The notes under the pieces were generated by a model. The model made no database searches. It was not told the DNA's origin and was given only the letters and a program-made list of their open reading frames with translations. DNA of 19,503 nt from positions 1 through 19,503 of the forward strand of contig JABABO010000120.1 in NCBI GenBank assembly GCA_014238195.1. The letters are read 5' to 3'. The stretch's first letter is position 1. Each line of letters opens with the position of its first letter. The stretch comes from Kordiimonadaceae bacterium (GTDB lineage: Bacteria; Pseudomonadota; Alphaproteobacteria; Sphingomonadales; Kordiimonadaceae). Shown here piece by piece: positions 7,487 to 14,909 of this stretch. The position numbers were made by a program, and so were the translations under genes.

Positions 7487-8391
7487 TAGAAATACCCCTC
7501 TTGCTTTTTCTTTTCCATGCTTGCGGCTGCGTCGTGATCAATCACACGGCCTTGACGCTCGCTTGTTTTGGTCAAAAGCATTTCTTGGATAACATCGGTT
7601 AATGTATCTGCCTCTGATTCCACAGCACCCGTCAGCGGATAACATCCCAGCGTACGAAACCGAACCTTCTTCATTTCTGGCTTTTCACCGTCATGAAGCG
7701 GCATCCGGTCATCATCAACCATAATCAATTGCCCATCGCGCTCCACCACTGGGCGTTCTTTCGACAGATATAAGGGAATCATAGGAATATTTTCTAGGTG
7801 GATATATTGCCAAATATCAAGCTCTGTCCAATTAGACAACGGGAACACACGAATTGTTTCCCCTTTGTGTTTACGGGTATTATACAAAGACCAAAGCTCA
7901 GGGCGCTGATTTTTAGGGTCCCATCGGTGCTGTTCGGACCGAAATGAGAAAATACGCTCCTTAGCACGAGATTTTTCTTCGTCGCGGCGCGCGCCACCAA
8001 ACGCAGCATCAAAACCATACTTATCCAGCGCCTGTTTCAAGCTAGCGGTTTTCATAATATCTGTATGTAAAGCCGAACCATGGGTGAAGGGGCCAACGCC
8101 TTCCTTCACACCATCCTCGTTGATATGAACGATAAGGTCCAGTCCTAACTTTTTTGCCATAGTATCGCGAAACTCAATCATTTCGCGGAATTTCCATGTC
8201 GTATCCACATGCATAATAGGAAAAGGTGGTTTTGAAGGATAGAAGGCTTTCATTGCTAGGTGCAACATCACACTACTATCTTTACCAATGGAATAAAGCA
8301 TAACGGGGTTTTCCGCTTCGGCGGCGACCTCGCGCATAATATGGATGCTTTCGGCTTCTAAGCGCTTAAGATGGGTTAATGTTTTCATCAT
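7486..8391 (-). CDS. cysD: Sulfate adenylyltransferase small subunit CysD
   Basis: 301 residues from the ATG at 8391 (a second ATG follows directly). The reading frame is open 19 codons further upstream, but the product beginning MMKTLTHLKRLEAESIH matches the usual CysD N-terminus, so the shorter form is preferred. The PP-loop-like YSIGKDSSVML, the GGARRDEEKSRAKERI block, FPLSNWTELDIWQYI and the C-terminal TSERQGRVIDHD are all typical of CysD, the catalytic adenylyltransferase subunit that forms APS from ATP and sulfate. The stop and the cysNC start share one base, so the subunits are coupled. A 175-bp gap to kpsC (8392-8566) suggests a separate transcription start, though I see no convincing promoter pair there. 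No cysH (APS/PAPS reductase) is adjacent. Confidence 0.96.
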   Translation of the reverse strand: MMKTLTHLKRLEAESIHIMREVAAEAENPVMLYSIGKDSSVMLHLAMKAFYPSKPPFPIMHVDTTWKFREMIEFRDTMAKKLGLDLIVHINEDGVKEGVGPFTHGSALHTDIMKTASLKQALDKYGFDAAFGGARRDEEKSRAKERIFSFRSEQHRWDPKNQRPELWSLYNTRKHKGETIRVFPLSNWTELDIWQYIHLENIPMIPLYLSKERPVVERDGQLIMVDDDRMPLHDGEKPEMKKVRFRTLGCYPLTGAVESEADTLTDVIQEMLLTKTSERQGRVIDHDAAASMEKKKQEGYF

Positions 8392-8566
8392 AAAATCTTT
8401 ATTAGGTATTATTTTTGGTAGCCTATGATACAAACAAGCATCAAACACAGCATAAAACTAACGCTGCTTATAGGCTTTGGCCTTTCATACTGCAAGTCAA
8501 TGTAGGATTAGAAACAAAAAAAACTATTGATCACGATAACTCAGGTTCACTGAACTCATAATGCAG

Positions 8567-10672
8567 CTATTTTAGTAGCGCCGCTGCAAGATAAGACGCT
8601 TTGCGTCCCCACTTTTTAACAGTAGCAATAATTCCTGACCCTGACACAGCAGTTGCTTTCTCCATTTTTGAAATTTCCCTAATCAAAGCTTCTGGGCTTG
8701 TACTTAAGCCCGAAGCCCAATCTACATACGTTGGATAAACACACAGGGTCACATAAACAAGTTCGCTCAGTTTTAACGATCTTGTTCTGCGCGGGACGGC
8801 GACCCTATCAGTTGTTAAGCCCCATCCAGCATAAAAGGGAATGCCATACGTTGTCACCTTCACAGACCGCATCAAGGCCTCAAACCCTGTTAAGCTGGTC
8901 ATTGTATGCACACTATCAACAGCGTCCAAGCAATCAATAATATCCGCATCAATTATCACGTCATCAACCACCTGATCTAAAATATCATGGGATACCGAAC
9001 CCTGTCTATTACCACTTACCACATCAGGGTGTGGCTTGAAAATAATGTAAGCCTTAGGGTGGGCCGCCCGTACAGCCAAGCATAATTCTGCATTAGTTTT
9101 AATGTTTGGTGATCCATACTGAATAGAAGCATCGGATTCCACTTGTCCAGGGACCAGAATAATTTCTCGCTCTCCTGCACGGACTTTAAAATCCAATTTT
9201 TCTTGAATTCCCACATTATACTTACTAACACGGGTTGAAAGGATTTGTTGGGTCAAACGGGAACCGCGCTCAAGGCATCGCTCATCCAATGCAAGTGTTG
9301 CCAATAAATGTTCCAAATCACTCGGCTCGCTGCCATCGTAGTAAATCCCCGCCTGATCTAATACAAGCGAACTGGGTCGCCGTAAATCAGACCCCAAACC
9401 GACAGATCGCAAGAATCCGTCCTCCATGCGCCAAATAGGAACATCCTGCGGAATAACTTTGGTTTCTTTTTCCAAGCTGCGACCCCAAAGAATGACGCAG
9501 TCCCCTTGCTTAAAATCAAAGTTTGATAGGTCTACAGCTTTGATGTATTTAACACGCCCAACATTAGAACCAATAAACCGGGAAATAAATCCACGCTTCC
9601 ATAGGCTAAATCCAACAGCGACAGCCCTAGATGCGCAGGGTCGTGTTGTTTGCCGTTCAGCGATCAAATGATCAATAACATCTTCAACTTCACAGCGCTG
9701 AAGCGTAAATGGGTCAACGTAGCGGCTATATTTAATATAGGCGGCTGCGATCACTGCCGCTAGGTCAAGCTGTCCCCTTCTACGATCCGAAGTAATTTTG
9801 TCATTAGTTAGGCCCCATCCTGCATAAAATGGCATTCCAAAACACGTCACTGGCTTACCAGCAATCAACGCTTCCAACCCCATTTGACTGGTGACAACAT
9901 AAACATAATCCACAGCTTTGAGCAAAGCCTGTGGGTTACAGTCATCGGCAATCAGGTCGACACGTTCTGGCAAGATGCGCACATCGAAATGTCCACGTTT
10001 TTTCCCGATTAAGACATCAGGATGTGTTTTAATGAATATATCTGCATCTGGGTGATCTAATAAAGCCTCATCCAGCATGTCTGCAAAGCTTTTTGTACTT
10101 GCCCCACCTAAGGCTATTGACATATCGCCGTAGGTCTGGTCAATTAGAAGTACCTTCGATTTCGGGCCTTGCAATAGGGGCTTTAATCGTTTCGGCAATT
10201 CATATGCCGATTGATTATATTTGGAAACCCGCCAATGTCGTAGACATGTGATCAAAGCCTCAGCCCGTGATCTAAGGTCATCCGTAAGCCAGTCTAAATT
10301 ATTTAAGTAATTTTCAAGCTCAGACGGTTCATGACAATCATAGTAAATACCGTGACGGTCCAACACAATCGACAATCGCCGCATATCTTTTGACGGATGC
10401 GATAAATACCCCAAAAAACCATCTTCTAATCGCCAATAGTTCACGCCTATGCGCTTAGCATAGTCTTTCGCGGACTTAGTATTTTTCTTGGCACCCCATC
10501 CAATAATCACATCGAATTTAGACGCACCCCTTAAACCTTTATGAACATCCATGCCCAACAGCAGGGGGATTTTGGGGTCCTGTGCAATACCAGCTGATGA
10601 TGTATAGGCACCACGAACAACTGCCTGGCGATCATTTGCTTGGCGAGTTCCTGCTGAGCCAGCCTTTGCCAT
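8567..10672 (-). CDS. kpsC: Bimodular capsule beta-Kdo transferase KpsC
   Basis: 701 residues made of two related modules. Matching blocks are RLEDGF (81-86) and RMEDGF (415-420), RVSKYN (148-153 and 481-486), KTHPD (215-219) and KPHPD (546-550), and FYAGWGLT (282-289 and 613-620). This duplicated layout is diagnostic of KpsC, in which each module is a glycosyltransferase (GT99 and GT107 families from memory) adding beta-2,4- and beta-2,7-linked Kdo residues to the lipid linker started by KpsS. The first roughly 20 residues are low-complexity and not conserved. The start shares one base with the kdsB stop (TAATG), so translation is coupled to CMP-Kdo synthesis. It is separated by 175 bp from cysD; an eight-T run (minus strand, 8523-8516) follows the stop but without a good stem. 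Confidence 0.94.
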   Translation of the reverse strand: MAKAGSAGTRQANDRQAVVRGAYTSSAGIAQDPKIPLLLGMDVHKGLRGASKFDVIIGWGAKKNTKSAKDYAKRIGVNYWRLEDGFLGYLSHPSKDMRRLSIVLDRHGIYYDCHEPSELENYLNNLDWLTDDLRSRAEALITCLRHWRVSKYNQSAYELPKRLKPLLQGPKSKVLLIDQTYGDMSIALGGASTKSFADMLDEALLDHPDADIFIKTHPDVLIGKKRGHFDVRILPERVDLIADDCNPQALLKAVDYVYVVTSQMGLEALIAGKPVTCFGMPFYAGWGLTNDKITSDRRRGQLDLAAVIAAAYIKYSRYVDPFTLQRCEVEDVIDHLIAERQTTRPCASRAVAVGFSLWKRGFISRFIGSNVGRVKYIKAVDLSNFDFKQGDCVILWGRSLEKETKVIPQDVPIWRMEDGFLRSVGLGSDLRRPSSLVLDQAGIYYDGSEPSDLEHLLATLALDERCLERGSRLTQQILSTRVSKYNVGIQEKLDFKVRAGEREIILVPGQVESDASIQYGSPNIKTNAELCLAVRAAHPKAYIIFKPHPDVVSGNRQGSVSHDILDQVVDDVIIDADIIDCLDAVDSVHTMTSLTGFEALMRSVKVTTYGIPFYAGWGLTTDRVAVPRRTRSLKLSELVYVTLCVYPTYVDWASGLSTSPEALIREISKMEKATAVSGSGIIATVKKWGRKASYLAAALLK

Positions 10673-11445
10673 TATGCCCCGTCCTGTTCTGACATAATTT
10701 TTTCTGCTAAGATTATTTTTCTAACGGTTTCTAGGTCATTTGGGGTGTCAACACCGTGCGGCGGGGCTGCGCCTAGAACTTCCACATGAATATCAATGCC
10801 GTTATAAAGCGCTCTCAGCTGTTCAAGTGCTTCAAGCTTTTCAGTTGGTGCTGGTGGAAAAGCCGTAAATGCACGGATGGTCTTAGTGCGGTATGCATAG
10901 ATGCCTATATGCCGCAGATAGGTATTAGGGTCGGGTTGCTTCTCGCTGGTCTCTGTGCGCCTAAAAGGAATCGCCGCCCGCGAAAAATATGAAGCCTTCC
11001 CATCACGACGCAACACGACTTTCACGACATTAGGATTATGGATGTCTTCTTGCCCCTGCATAGGGGCTGCCGCAGTCGCTATCCCAGCGTTAGTATGGCT
11101 TAATGCTTGACCCACTTGTTGAATTAACGCCGATGGTATCAAGGGTTCATCCCCCTGAACATTAACGATAATTTCGTCAGGACCCAAATCAAGTGCATCG
11201 ACCACCTCAACAAGGCGGTCCGTACCGCTTGCACAGTCTTTTGAGGTCATAATCGCTTGCCCACCAAAAGCAGAAACAACATCATAAATACGGGTGTCAT
11301 CTGTTGCTACATATGTATGATCAGGGCTGGTGGCTTGCACGGCGCGTTGCCAAACATGGGCGATCATTGGTTTACCACAAATATCCAAGAGCGGCTTACC
11401 TAGTAAGCGCGTAGAGCCAAAACGAGCAGGAATAATAACTTTCAT
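10672..11445 (-). CDS. kdsB: CMP-Kdo synthetase (3-deoxy-manno-octulosonate cytidylyltransferase)
   Basis: 257 residues. The N-terminal nucleotide-binding motif IIPARFGSTRLLGKPL, the VQGDEPLIP block (about 95-103), YLRHIGIYAYR and the C-terminal GVDTPNDLE are standard KdsB features. It activates Kdo with CTP to CMP-Kdo, the donor for KpsS and KpsC (and for lipid A Kdo transferase if this copy is the only one). The usual Pro in RLPGKPL is Leu here, a small oddity. AGGGG upstream of the ATG is a usable ribosome-binding site. It lies 12 bp after kdsC and overlaps kpsC by one base. Confidence 0.96.
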   Translation of the reverse strand: MKVIIPARFGSTRLLGKPLLDICGKPMIAHVWQRAVQATSPDHTYVATDDTRIYDVVSAFGGQAIMTSKDCASGTDRLVEVVDALDLGPDEIIVNVQGDEPLIPSALIQQVGQALSHTNAGIATAAAPMQGQEDIHNPNVVKVVLRRDGKASYFSRAAIPFRRTETSEKQPDPNTYLRHIGIYAYRTKTIRAFTAFPPAPTEKLEALEQLRALYNGIDIHVEVLGAAPPHGVDTPNDLETVRKIILAEKIMSEQDGA

Positions 11446-11457
11446 TATATTTTTCCC

Positions 11458-11970
11458 CTACTGCTGATTGGTTTCAGATGGCTCAAAGTAGCTGGCAAGG
11501 GTTTTCCCTTTTAAGTTTAATATATGCTCACAAGCCTCACGCACAGCGCCCTGCCCCCCAGAAGTGTCTGTCACATAATCAGCAATTTTTTTTACATCAG
11601 TTACGGCATTTGAGGGTGCAAGCGCATATCCAGCAACCCGCATGGCAGCCAAATCTATCAGATCATCCCCCATAAAAGCAATTTCAGCAAGCGTGAGGTT
11701 CAGTTTATTCGACAAATCGCTCAATGCTGTTACTTTATCACGGCAATTAAGGACCTTATGGTCTATCCCTAAATCATCAAGCCTTTGCTCTAGGGCTGAG
11801 CTTTTCCGCCCCGAAATGACGGCAACAAATATGCCCGCCGCCATCAACAGCTTGATCCCTAAACCATCATGAGCATGAAAAACTTTTAACAACTCCCCCT
11901 CTGGGCCATAGATCAAACGCCCATCGGTTAAAACCCCATCAACATCCAATATAAGCGCCTTGATAACCAT
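11458..11970 (-). CDS. kdsC: Kdo-8-phosphate phosphatase (HAD family)
   Basis: 170 residues, typical of the small capless HAD phosphatase KdsC. The nucleophile motif LILDVDGVLTDG has Asp9 and Asp11. Other features are a FHAHDGLGIKLL segment, VISGRKSSALEQRLDDLGI, a Lys in CRDKVTAL (79) and the metal-binding GDDLID (101-106). It removes phosphate from Kdo-8-phosphate made by KdsA. It is 4 bp from kdsA on one side and 12 bp from kdsB on the other, so kdsA-kdsC-kdsB-kpsC reads as one operon. Generic HAD phosphatase is the alternative, but the neighbours and motif spacing favour KdsC. Confidence 0.94.
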   Translation of the reverse strand: MVIKALILDVDGVLTDGRLIYGPEGELLKVFHAHDGLGIKLLMAAGIFVAVISGRKSSALEQRLDDLGIDHKVLNCRDKVTALSDLSNKLNLTLAEIAFMGDDLIDLAAMRVAGYALAPSNAVTDVKKIADYVTDTSGGQGAVREACEHILNLKGKTLASYFEPSETNQQ

Positions 11971-11974
11971 TGCC

Positions 11975-12814
11975 TTAATCCGTCACCAAGGGAGCAAAGC
12001 CCTTAACAAGATCATCAATGGACTTCATCTGCGATAAATACCCTTCTAATGCCTGAAGAGGTAAGGCACACGGCCCATCACATTTAGCTTGGTCAGGATT
12101 TGGGTGTGCTTCAATGAAAAGCCCCGCAATCCCCACAGCCATGCCAGACCTTGCAAGGGCAGCAGCTTGGCTCCGCCGACCACCAGCACTTTCGCTGCGC
12201 TCCCCAGGACGTTGTAGGGCGTGTGTGGCATCAAAAGTCACAGGCGCTAATAACTTCATCCTATCCATGCCCAACATATCAACAATCAAGTTATTGTAAC
12301 CAAAAGCCGAGCCGCGCTCGCATAGCATCACTTGATCATTTCCAGCCTCAACACATTTTTTAATGATATGCGCCATTTCTTGCGGCGCTAAGAACTGGGG
12401 TTTTTTGATATGTATTGGTTTGCCAGTTTTTGCCAGCGCAACCACAAGATCGGTTTGCCGTGCCAAAAAAGCAGGAAGCTGCAAAATATCGGCAACCTCG
12501 GCAACGGCTTTAGCCTGTTCAGGTTCATGAACATCGGTGATGACCGGAACATCATAAGCATTTTTAAGATCAGCAAGAAGCTGCAAACCTTTATCTAGTC
12601 CTGGACCGCGAAAAGAATTGATGCTTGATCTGTTCGCCTTATCAAATGATGCTTTAAAGATATAAGGGATAGAGAGTTTTTGAGTAACCCCTACAAACTG
12701 CCTTGCAATATCAAAGGCAAGCTCGCGGTTTTCCAGCACGTTCATCCCACCCAACAGCACAAAAGGCAAATCATTAGAAATCGTAATAGTATTTGTAACT
12801 TTAACAGAAAGCAC
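11975..12814 (-). CDS. kdsA: Kdo-8-phosphate synthase
   Basis: 279 residues from the GTG at 12814, close to the 284 of E. coli KdsA. Conserved blocks are DLPFVLLGGMNVLEN at the start, KASFDKANRSSINSFRGPG, MLCERGSAFGYNN and the FIEAHPNPDQAKCDGPCALP segment near the end. Asn in GGMNVLE, where metal-dependent enzymes have Cys, indicates the metal-independent class. It condenses arabinose-5-phosphate with PEP. The frame is open upstream to a TTG at 12880, which would add 22 residues encoded by a 15-bp tandem repeat (SILDL units). I reject that start because it has no ribosome-binding site, whereas GGGGA (12824-12820) sits five bases before the GTG and the resulting N-terminus matches the family. 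Confidence 0.93.
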   Translation of the reverse strand: MLSVKVTNTITISNDLPFVLLGGMNVLENRELAFDIARQFVGVTQKLSIPYIFKASFDKANRSSINSFRGPGLDKGLQLLADLKNAYDVPVITDVHEPEQAKAVAEVADILQLPAFLARQTDLVVALAKTGKPIHIKKPQFLAPQEMAHIIKKCVEAGNDQVMLCERGSAFGYNNLIVDMLGMDRMKLLAPVTFDATHALQRPGERSESAGGRRSQAAALARSGMAVGIAGLFIEAHPNPDQAKCDGPCALPLQALEGYLSQMKSIDDLVKGFAPLVTD

Positions 12815-12819
12815 TGCAA

Positions 12820-12824
12820 TCCCC
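12820..12824 (-). promoter_or_regulatory. Ribosome-binding site deciding the kdsA GTG start
   Basis: GGGGA read on the minus strand, followed by a five-base spacer TTGCA and GTG. Two of its G residues belong to the last copy of the adjacent 15-bp repeat array, so the array ends inside the ribosome-binding site. This supports the GTG at 12814 over the upstream TTG. Confidence 0.55.
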
Positions 12825-12882
12825 AGAATGAACAAATCCAGAATGGACAAATCCAGAATGGACAAATCCAGAATGGACAAAT
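12823..12882 (-). repeat. Four tandem 15-bp repeats in the kdsA leader
   Basis: On the plus strand the unit CCAGAATGGACAAAT occurs four times without gaps (12823-12837, 12838-12852, 12853-12867, 12868-12882). Only one base differs, G to A at 12831 in the first copy. Read on the minus strand each unit contains TCCATTCTGGA, a small inverted repeat with four-base arms. The array ends inside the kdsA ribosome-binding site. If translated from an upstream TTG it would encode SILDL repeats. Near-identity of the copies suggests recent expansion by slippage. Confidence 0.9.
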
Positions 12883-12969
12883 AATGTACAATCGCACATA
12901 ATTTATCGCTTAGACAAGATATGGCGATTGTTTACAACAGCCCATCAAACCCTGCAAGAATAAGTTCTA

Positions 12970-13698
12970 TCAATAAGGGATGTCTAAAGCTCTTTCAACA
13001 CCAACATACTTTTGCTGCTCTGCGATATCAACGTCAAAATCCAAAAGCACCTTTCGAACAGACGCGAGGCCAATCATCAGATTATTAACATGACAATAAT
13101 CAAAGTGCAGGTTGACATTAAGTCTACCAGCAGGTGAAAGGCCAAGCATTTTCGGGCCAGCATCTTTAAAAATGATTCGCGCCTCCTTCAAATAGGTCAA
13201 GAGCTTACCATTTTCCATTTTAACCAAAGATTCCCTGAGCGTCCAAAGCTTATAAAAATACAAACGGGCTTCTGAACTGGGCAACAAAGCCATCCTTTTA
13301 TAATCACTCATGGGGAATCTGCGCTTAGCGAGTCGCATCCAATTAATTTGGCGATCTGGTATCTCGATGTCAACACCTAGGGGTGTATGCTCACTCACAC
13401 CCACTGCAACAATACCAGTGTCAGCATTACTGGTATGTGAAATTGAAAAATAAAGATTTTGCGTCCCGCTTCCAATCAAGGTAACAGGGCCATTTTCTTT
13501 TTGCTCTAAAGGCACTTCATGGGGAGAACACTTTAAAATTTGCCCAAGCTGTTGCCGCAGTATAGCCCGCGCCGTCACATACAATGGTCGCACAGCACCA
13601 TGTTTTTGCTCAGCTCTTCGTTTTTCTTCATCCGATAAAAAATCAAAACCACTCAGTTTTGCATCTGCTGCTCGCACTATAAGCTTAATCTTATCCAT
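12970..13698 (-). CDS. 4'-phosphopantetheinyl transferase, Sfp/AcpT-type
   Basis: 242 residues. The diagnostic features of the Sfp family are visible: FSISHT (84-89) with the conserved His88, LGVDIE (107-112) with the metal-binding Asp110 and Glu112, and KLWTLRESLVK (150-160) with Glu156 and Lys160. The family moves the phosphopantetheine arm of coenzyme A onto a Ser of carrier proteins of fatty acid, polyketide or peptide synthases. No carrier protein is in the window, so the substrate is unknown. It lies 155 bp upstream of kdsA and 149 bp downstream of the phage holin, on the same strand as both. It may belong to the capsule side (some rhizobial K-antigen loci need a fatty-acid/polyketide-like synthase) or be a plain chromosomal gene at the prophage border. 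Ribosome-binding site is weak. Confidence 0.9.
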   Translation of the reverse strand: MDKIKLIVRAADAKLSGFDFLSDEEKRRAEQKHGAVRPLYVTARAILRQQLGQILKCSPHEVPLEQKENGPVTLIGSGTQNLYFSISHTSNADTGIVAVGVSEHTPLGVDIEIPDRQINWMRLAKRRFPMSDYKRMALLPSSEARLYFYKLWTLRESLVKMENGKLLTYLKEARIIFKDAGPKMLGLSPAGRLNVNLHFDYCHVNNLMIGLASVRKVLLDFDVDIAEQQKYVGVERALDIPY

Positions 13699-13769
13699 TT
13701 ATTCATTTTCCGCCCCCAGTGTGCGATCACCATAAAACATATTCACAACATTATACGCAGAAAATTAAG

Positions 13770-13814
13770 GAAAAAAGGAAATTCTTTTTTCTCTAATGCC
13801 CTGTATGTGGCATT
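13770..13814 (-). terminator. Two stem-loops after the holin gene (possible end of phage transcript)
   Basis: Within the 149-bp gap between holin and phosphopantetheinyl transferase there are two adjacent inverted repeats. AATGCC/GGCATT (13795-13800 and 13809-13814, 8-base loop) is met first on the minus strand. GAAAAAAG/CTTTTTTC (13770-13777 and 13784-13791, 6-base loop) follows, and its 3' arm supplies a run of six T. Together they resemble a weak rho-independent terminator for the lysis-gene transcript. No attachment-site-like repeat is recognisable in the gap. Confidence 0.4.
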
Positions 13815-13847
13815 TTAGGATTGTGGATGCAAAGCATTTATAATGAA

Positions 13848-14285
13848 TTAACCCTTATTTTTTTCCAAATTCGGCGCTAACCATTCACTTCGGCTTACAC
13901 CTTTAAGTTTCTCAAACGTCCGCAAACCACCAAGTCCCAGCATAGACAACAGAACAGTGATGAGTGTTTCTGTACCATTGAGCTGCGGCGGTGTTGTGAT
14001 ATCGGGCCAAAACACAAGCTGCAGCCAAACAAAAATATCATACAGCATAAAATGCCAAGCAAGTGCGCCAGCGCAGACCCAACCGACAAATGGTCGCCAA
14101 CCAGCAACAAACAAACTGGGATGCTGCGCTTCTTGCTTGTTAATTTCCATCTGGGCAAGACCTGTTTTCATAGCCGCTACAGATAATTCATGCTCAAACT
14201 TAGCTTTAGCATTTTTATCGACAATCAGCCGATCCAATGGTTCCTTAACGAGTTCTAATAAAGTATTGATAACAGGTAAGCCCAT
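13848..14285 (-). CDS. 3TM-type phage/GTA holin
   Basis: 145 residues. An N-terminal charged helical part (about 1-58, with KEPLDRLIVDKNAKAKFEHE) precedes WRPFVGWVCAGALAWHF (63-79), a hydrophobic stretch to about residue 93, and TLITVLLSMLGLGGLRTFEK (107-126). The WRPF-x-GW and LGLGGLRT-x-EK motifs are the signatures of the 3TM holin family first described from gene transfer agents (DUF3154/GTA_holin_3TM). Such proteins permeabilise the inner membrane so that the endolysin can reach the wall. It is the last gene of the phage block, 49 bp after the endolysin, with a good ribosome-binding site (AAAGGA). Confidence 0.88.
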   Translation of the reverse strand: MGLPVINTLLELVKEPLDRLIVDKNAKAKFEHELSVAAMKTGLAQMEINKQEAQHPSLFVAGWRPFVGWVCAGALAWHFMLYDIFVWLQLVFWPDITTPPQLNGTETLITVLLSMLGLGGLRTFEKLKGVSRSEWLAPNLEKNKG

Positions 14286-14334
14286 TGCTATTCCTTTCCT
14301 AGTTTTACTGATATCATGGTATAACGAGCAAAAA

Positions 14335-14838
14335 TTACAATTTTATGCCTTCTGAGATCAATTTCTGTAACCCGCAGCGCCGAATCGTCCGCGCTTCACT
14401 ACGGTTGAATGAAACTCGGCGATGTGAAATATGAATCCACCGCCGTGTTGAATTTGTTTCAGGCCGTGTGACTTCTTCAAAAATCAGCTGATCAAAAGGC
14501 AACGTATTGTCAGTTTCTAAAGCTTTTGCTAGCGCCGCCATATCGACACCGTTTACAGTAAAATCTGCCGCTTCACCAAACATATGCTGGCTTTGAACCG
14601 CACCGCCTAGCCTTGTATTTAGTGCGCGCGATCGATAGCCTGATGTAATGATCACAGGCTTATCAACCATCTGTCGAATAGGTTCTAAAACCACAGTGCA
14701 TAAAGCTTTCAAATTCGCAATAACGGATAAATCTGTAGGCTGATTATTAATTTTTAGCCGGCTCGCCGTATGGCTTGCCAGCATCTCTTGTAAACTAAAA
14801 TGCGGGCTTAGTTGGTCATCAGGTCGCACATCAAGCAT
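14335..14838 (-). CDS. M15-type peptidoglycan peptidase (phage endolysin)
   Basis: 167 residues from the ATG at 14838. The upstream TTG adds 11 residues without a ribosome-binding site, whereas AAGGA lies six bases before the ATG. Residues SPHFSLQEMLAS near the start, IITSGYRS, SQHMFGEAADF (with His85 and Asp92) and RWIHISH (with His136 and His139) match the zinc D,D-carboxypeptidase/endopeptidase fold of the M15A family (VanY/peptidase_M15_3 type). It probably cleaves peptide crosslinks of peptidoglycan at phage release. No signal peptide is seen, so it needs the holin encoded next. It follows the tail accessory gene after 71 bp. Confidence 0.87.
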   Translation of the reverse strand: MLDVRPDDQLSPHFSLQEMLASHTASRLKINNQPTDLSVIANLKALCTVVLEPIRQMVDKPVIITSGYRSRALNTRLGGAVQSQHMFGEAADFTVNGVDMAALAKALETDNTLPFDQLIFEEVTRPETNSTRRWIHISHRRVSFNRSEARTIRRCGLQKLISEGIKL

Positions 14839-14909
14839 AGTAAATCCTTGCTGCCAGCTGCTACTGGTCAATGTGAAAATTTAATTTATGAGGGTTCAGT
14901 GAAAACGCT

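Noticed and set aside
8472..8500. TTGACT (minus strand, 8500-8495) as a -35 box of a cysD promoter
   Set aside because: No acceptable -10 box at 16-18 bases; the nearest TATAAG-like hexamer is about 22 bases away. A promoter in this gap is plausible but cannot be placed.
8513..8560. Eight-T run after kpsC as a rho-independent terminator
   Set aside because: The preceding bases offer only a five-base-pair GTTCA/TGAAC stem too far from the T-run and a three-pair stem next to it.
12815..12880. Extended kdsA start at TTG 12880 giving an N-terminus of repeated SILDL units
   Set aside because: No ribosome-binding site before the TTG, while GGGGA is well placed before GTG 12814, and the shorter protein matches the family's N-terminus and length.
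12680..12901. Plus-strand reading frame ending in NGQIQ repeats
   Set aside because: It is the antisense shadow of kdsA and its leader repeat; the periodicity comes from the 15-bp units, with no start signal or recognisable domain.
13699..13847. Prophage attachment site at the holin/phosphopantetheinyl transferase gap
   Set aside because: No tRNA gene, integrase or repeat with a partner elsewhere in the window was seen; only short stem-loops are present.
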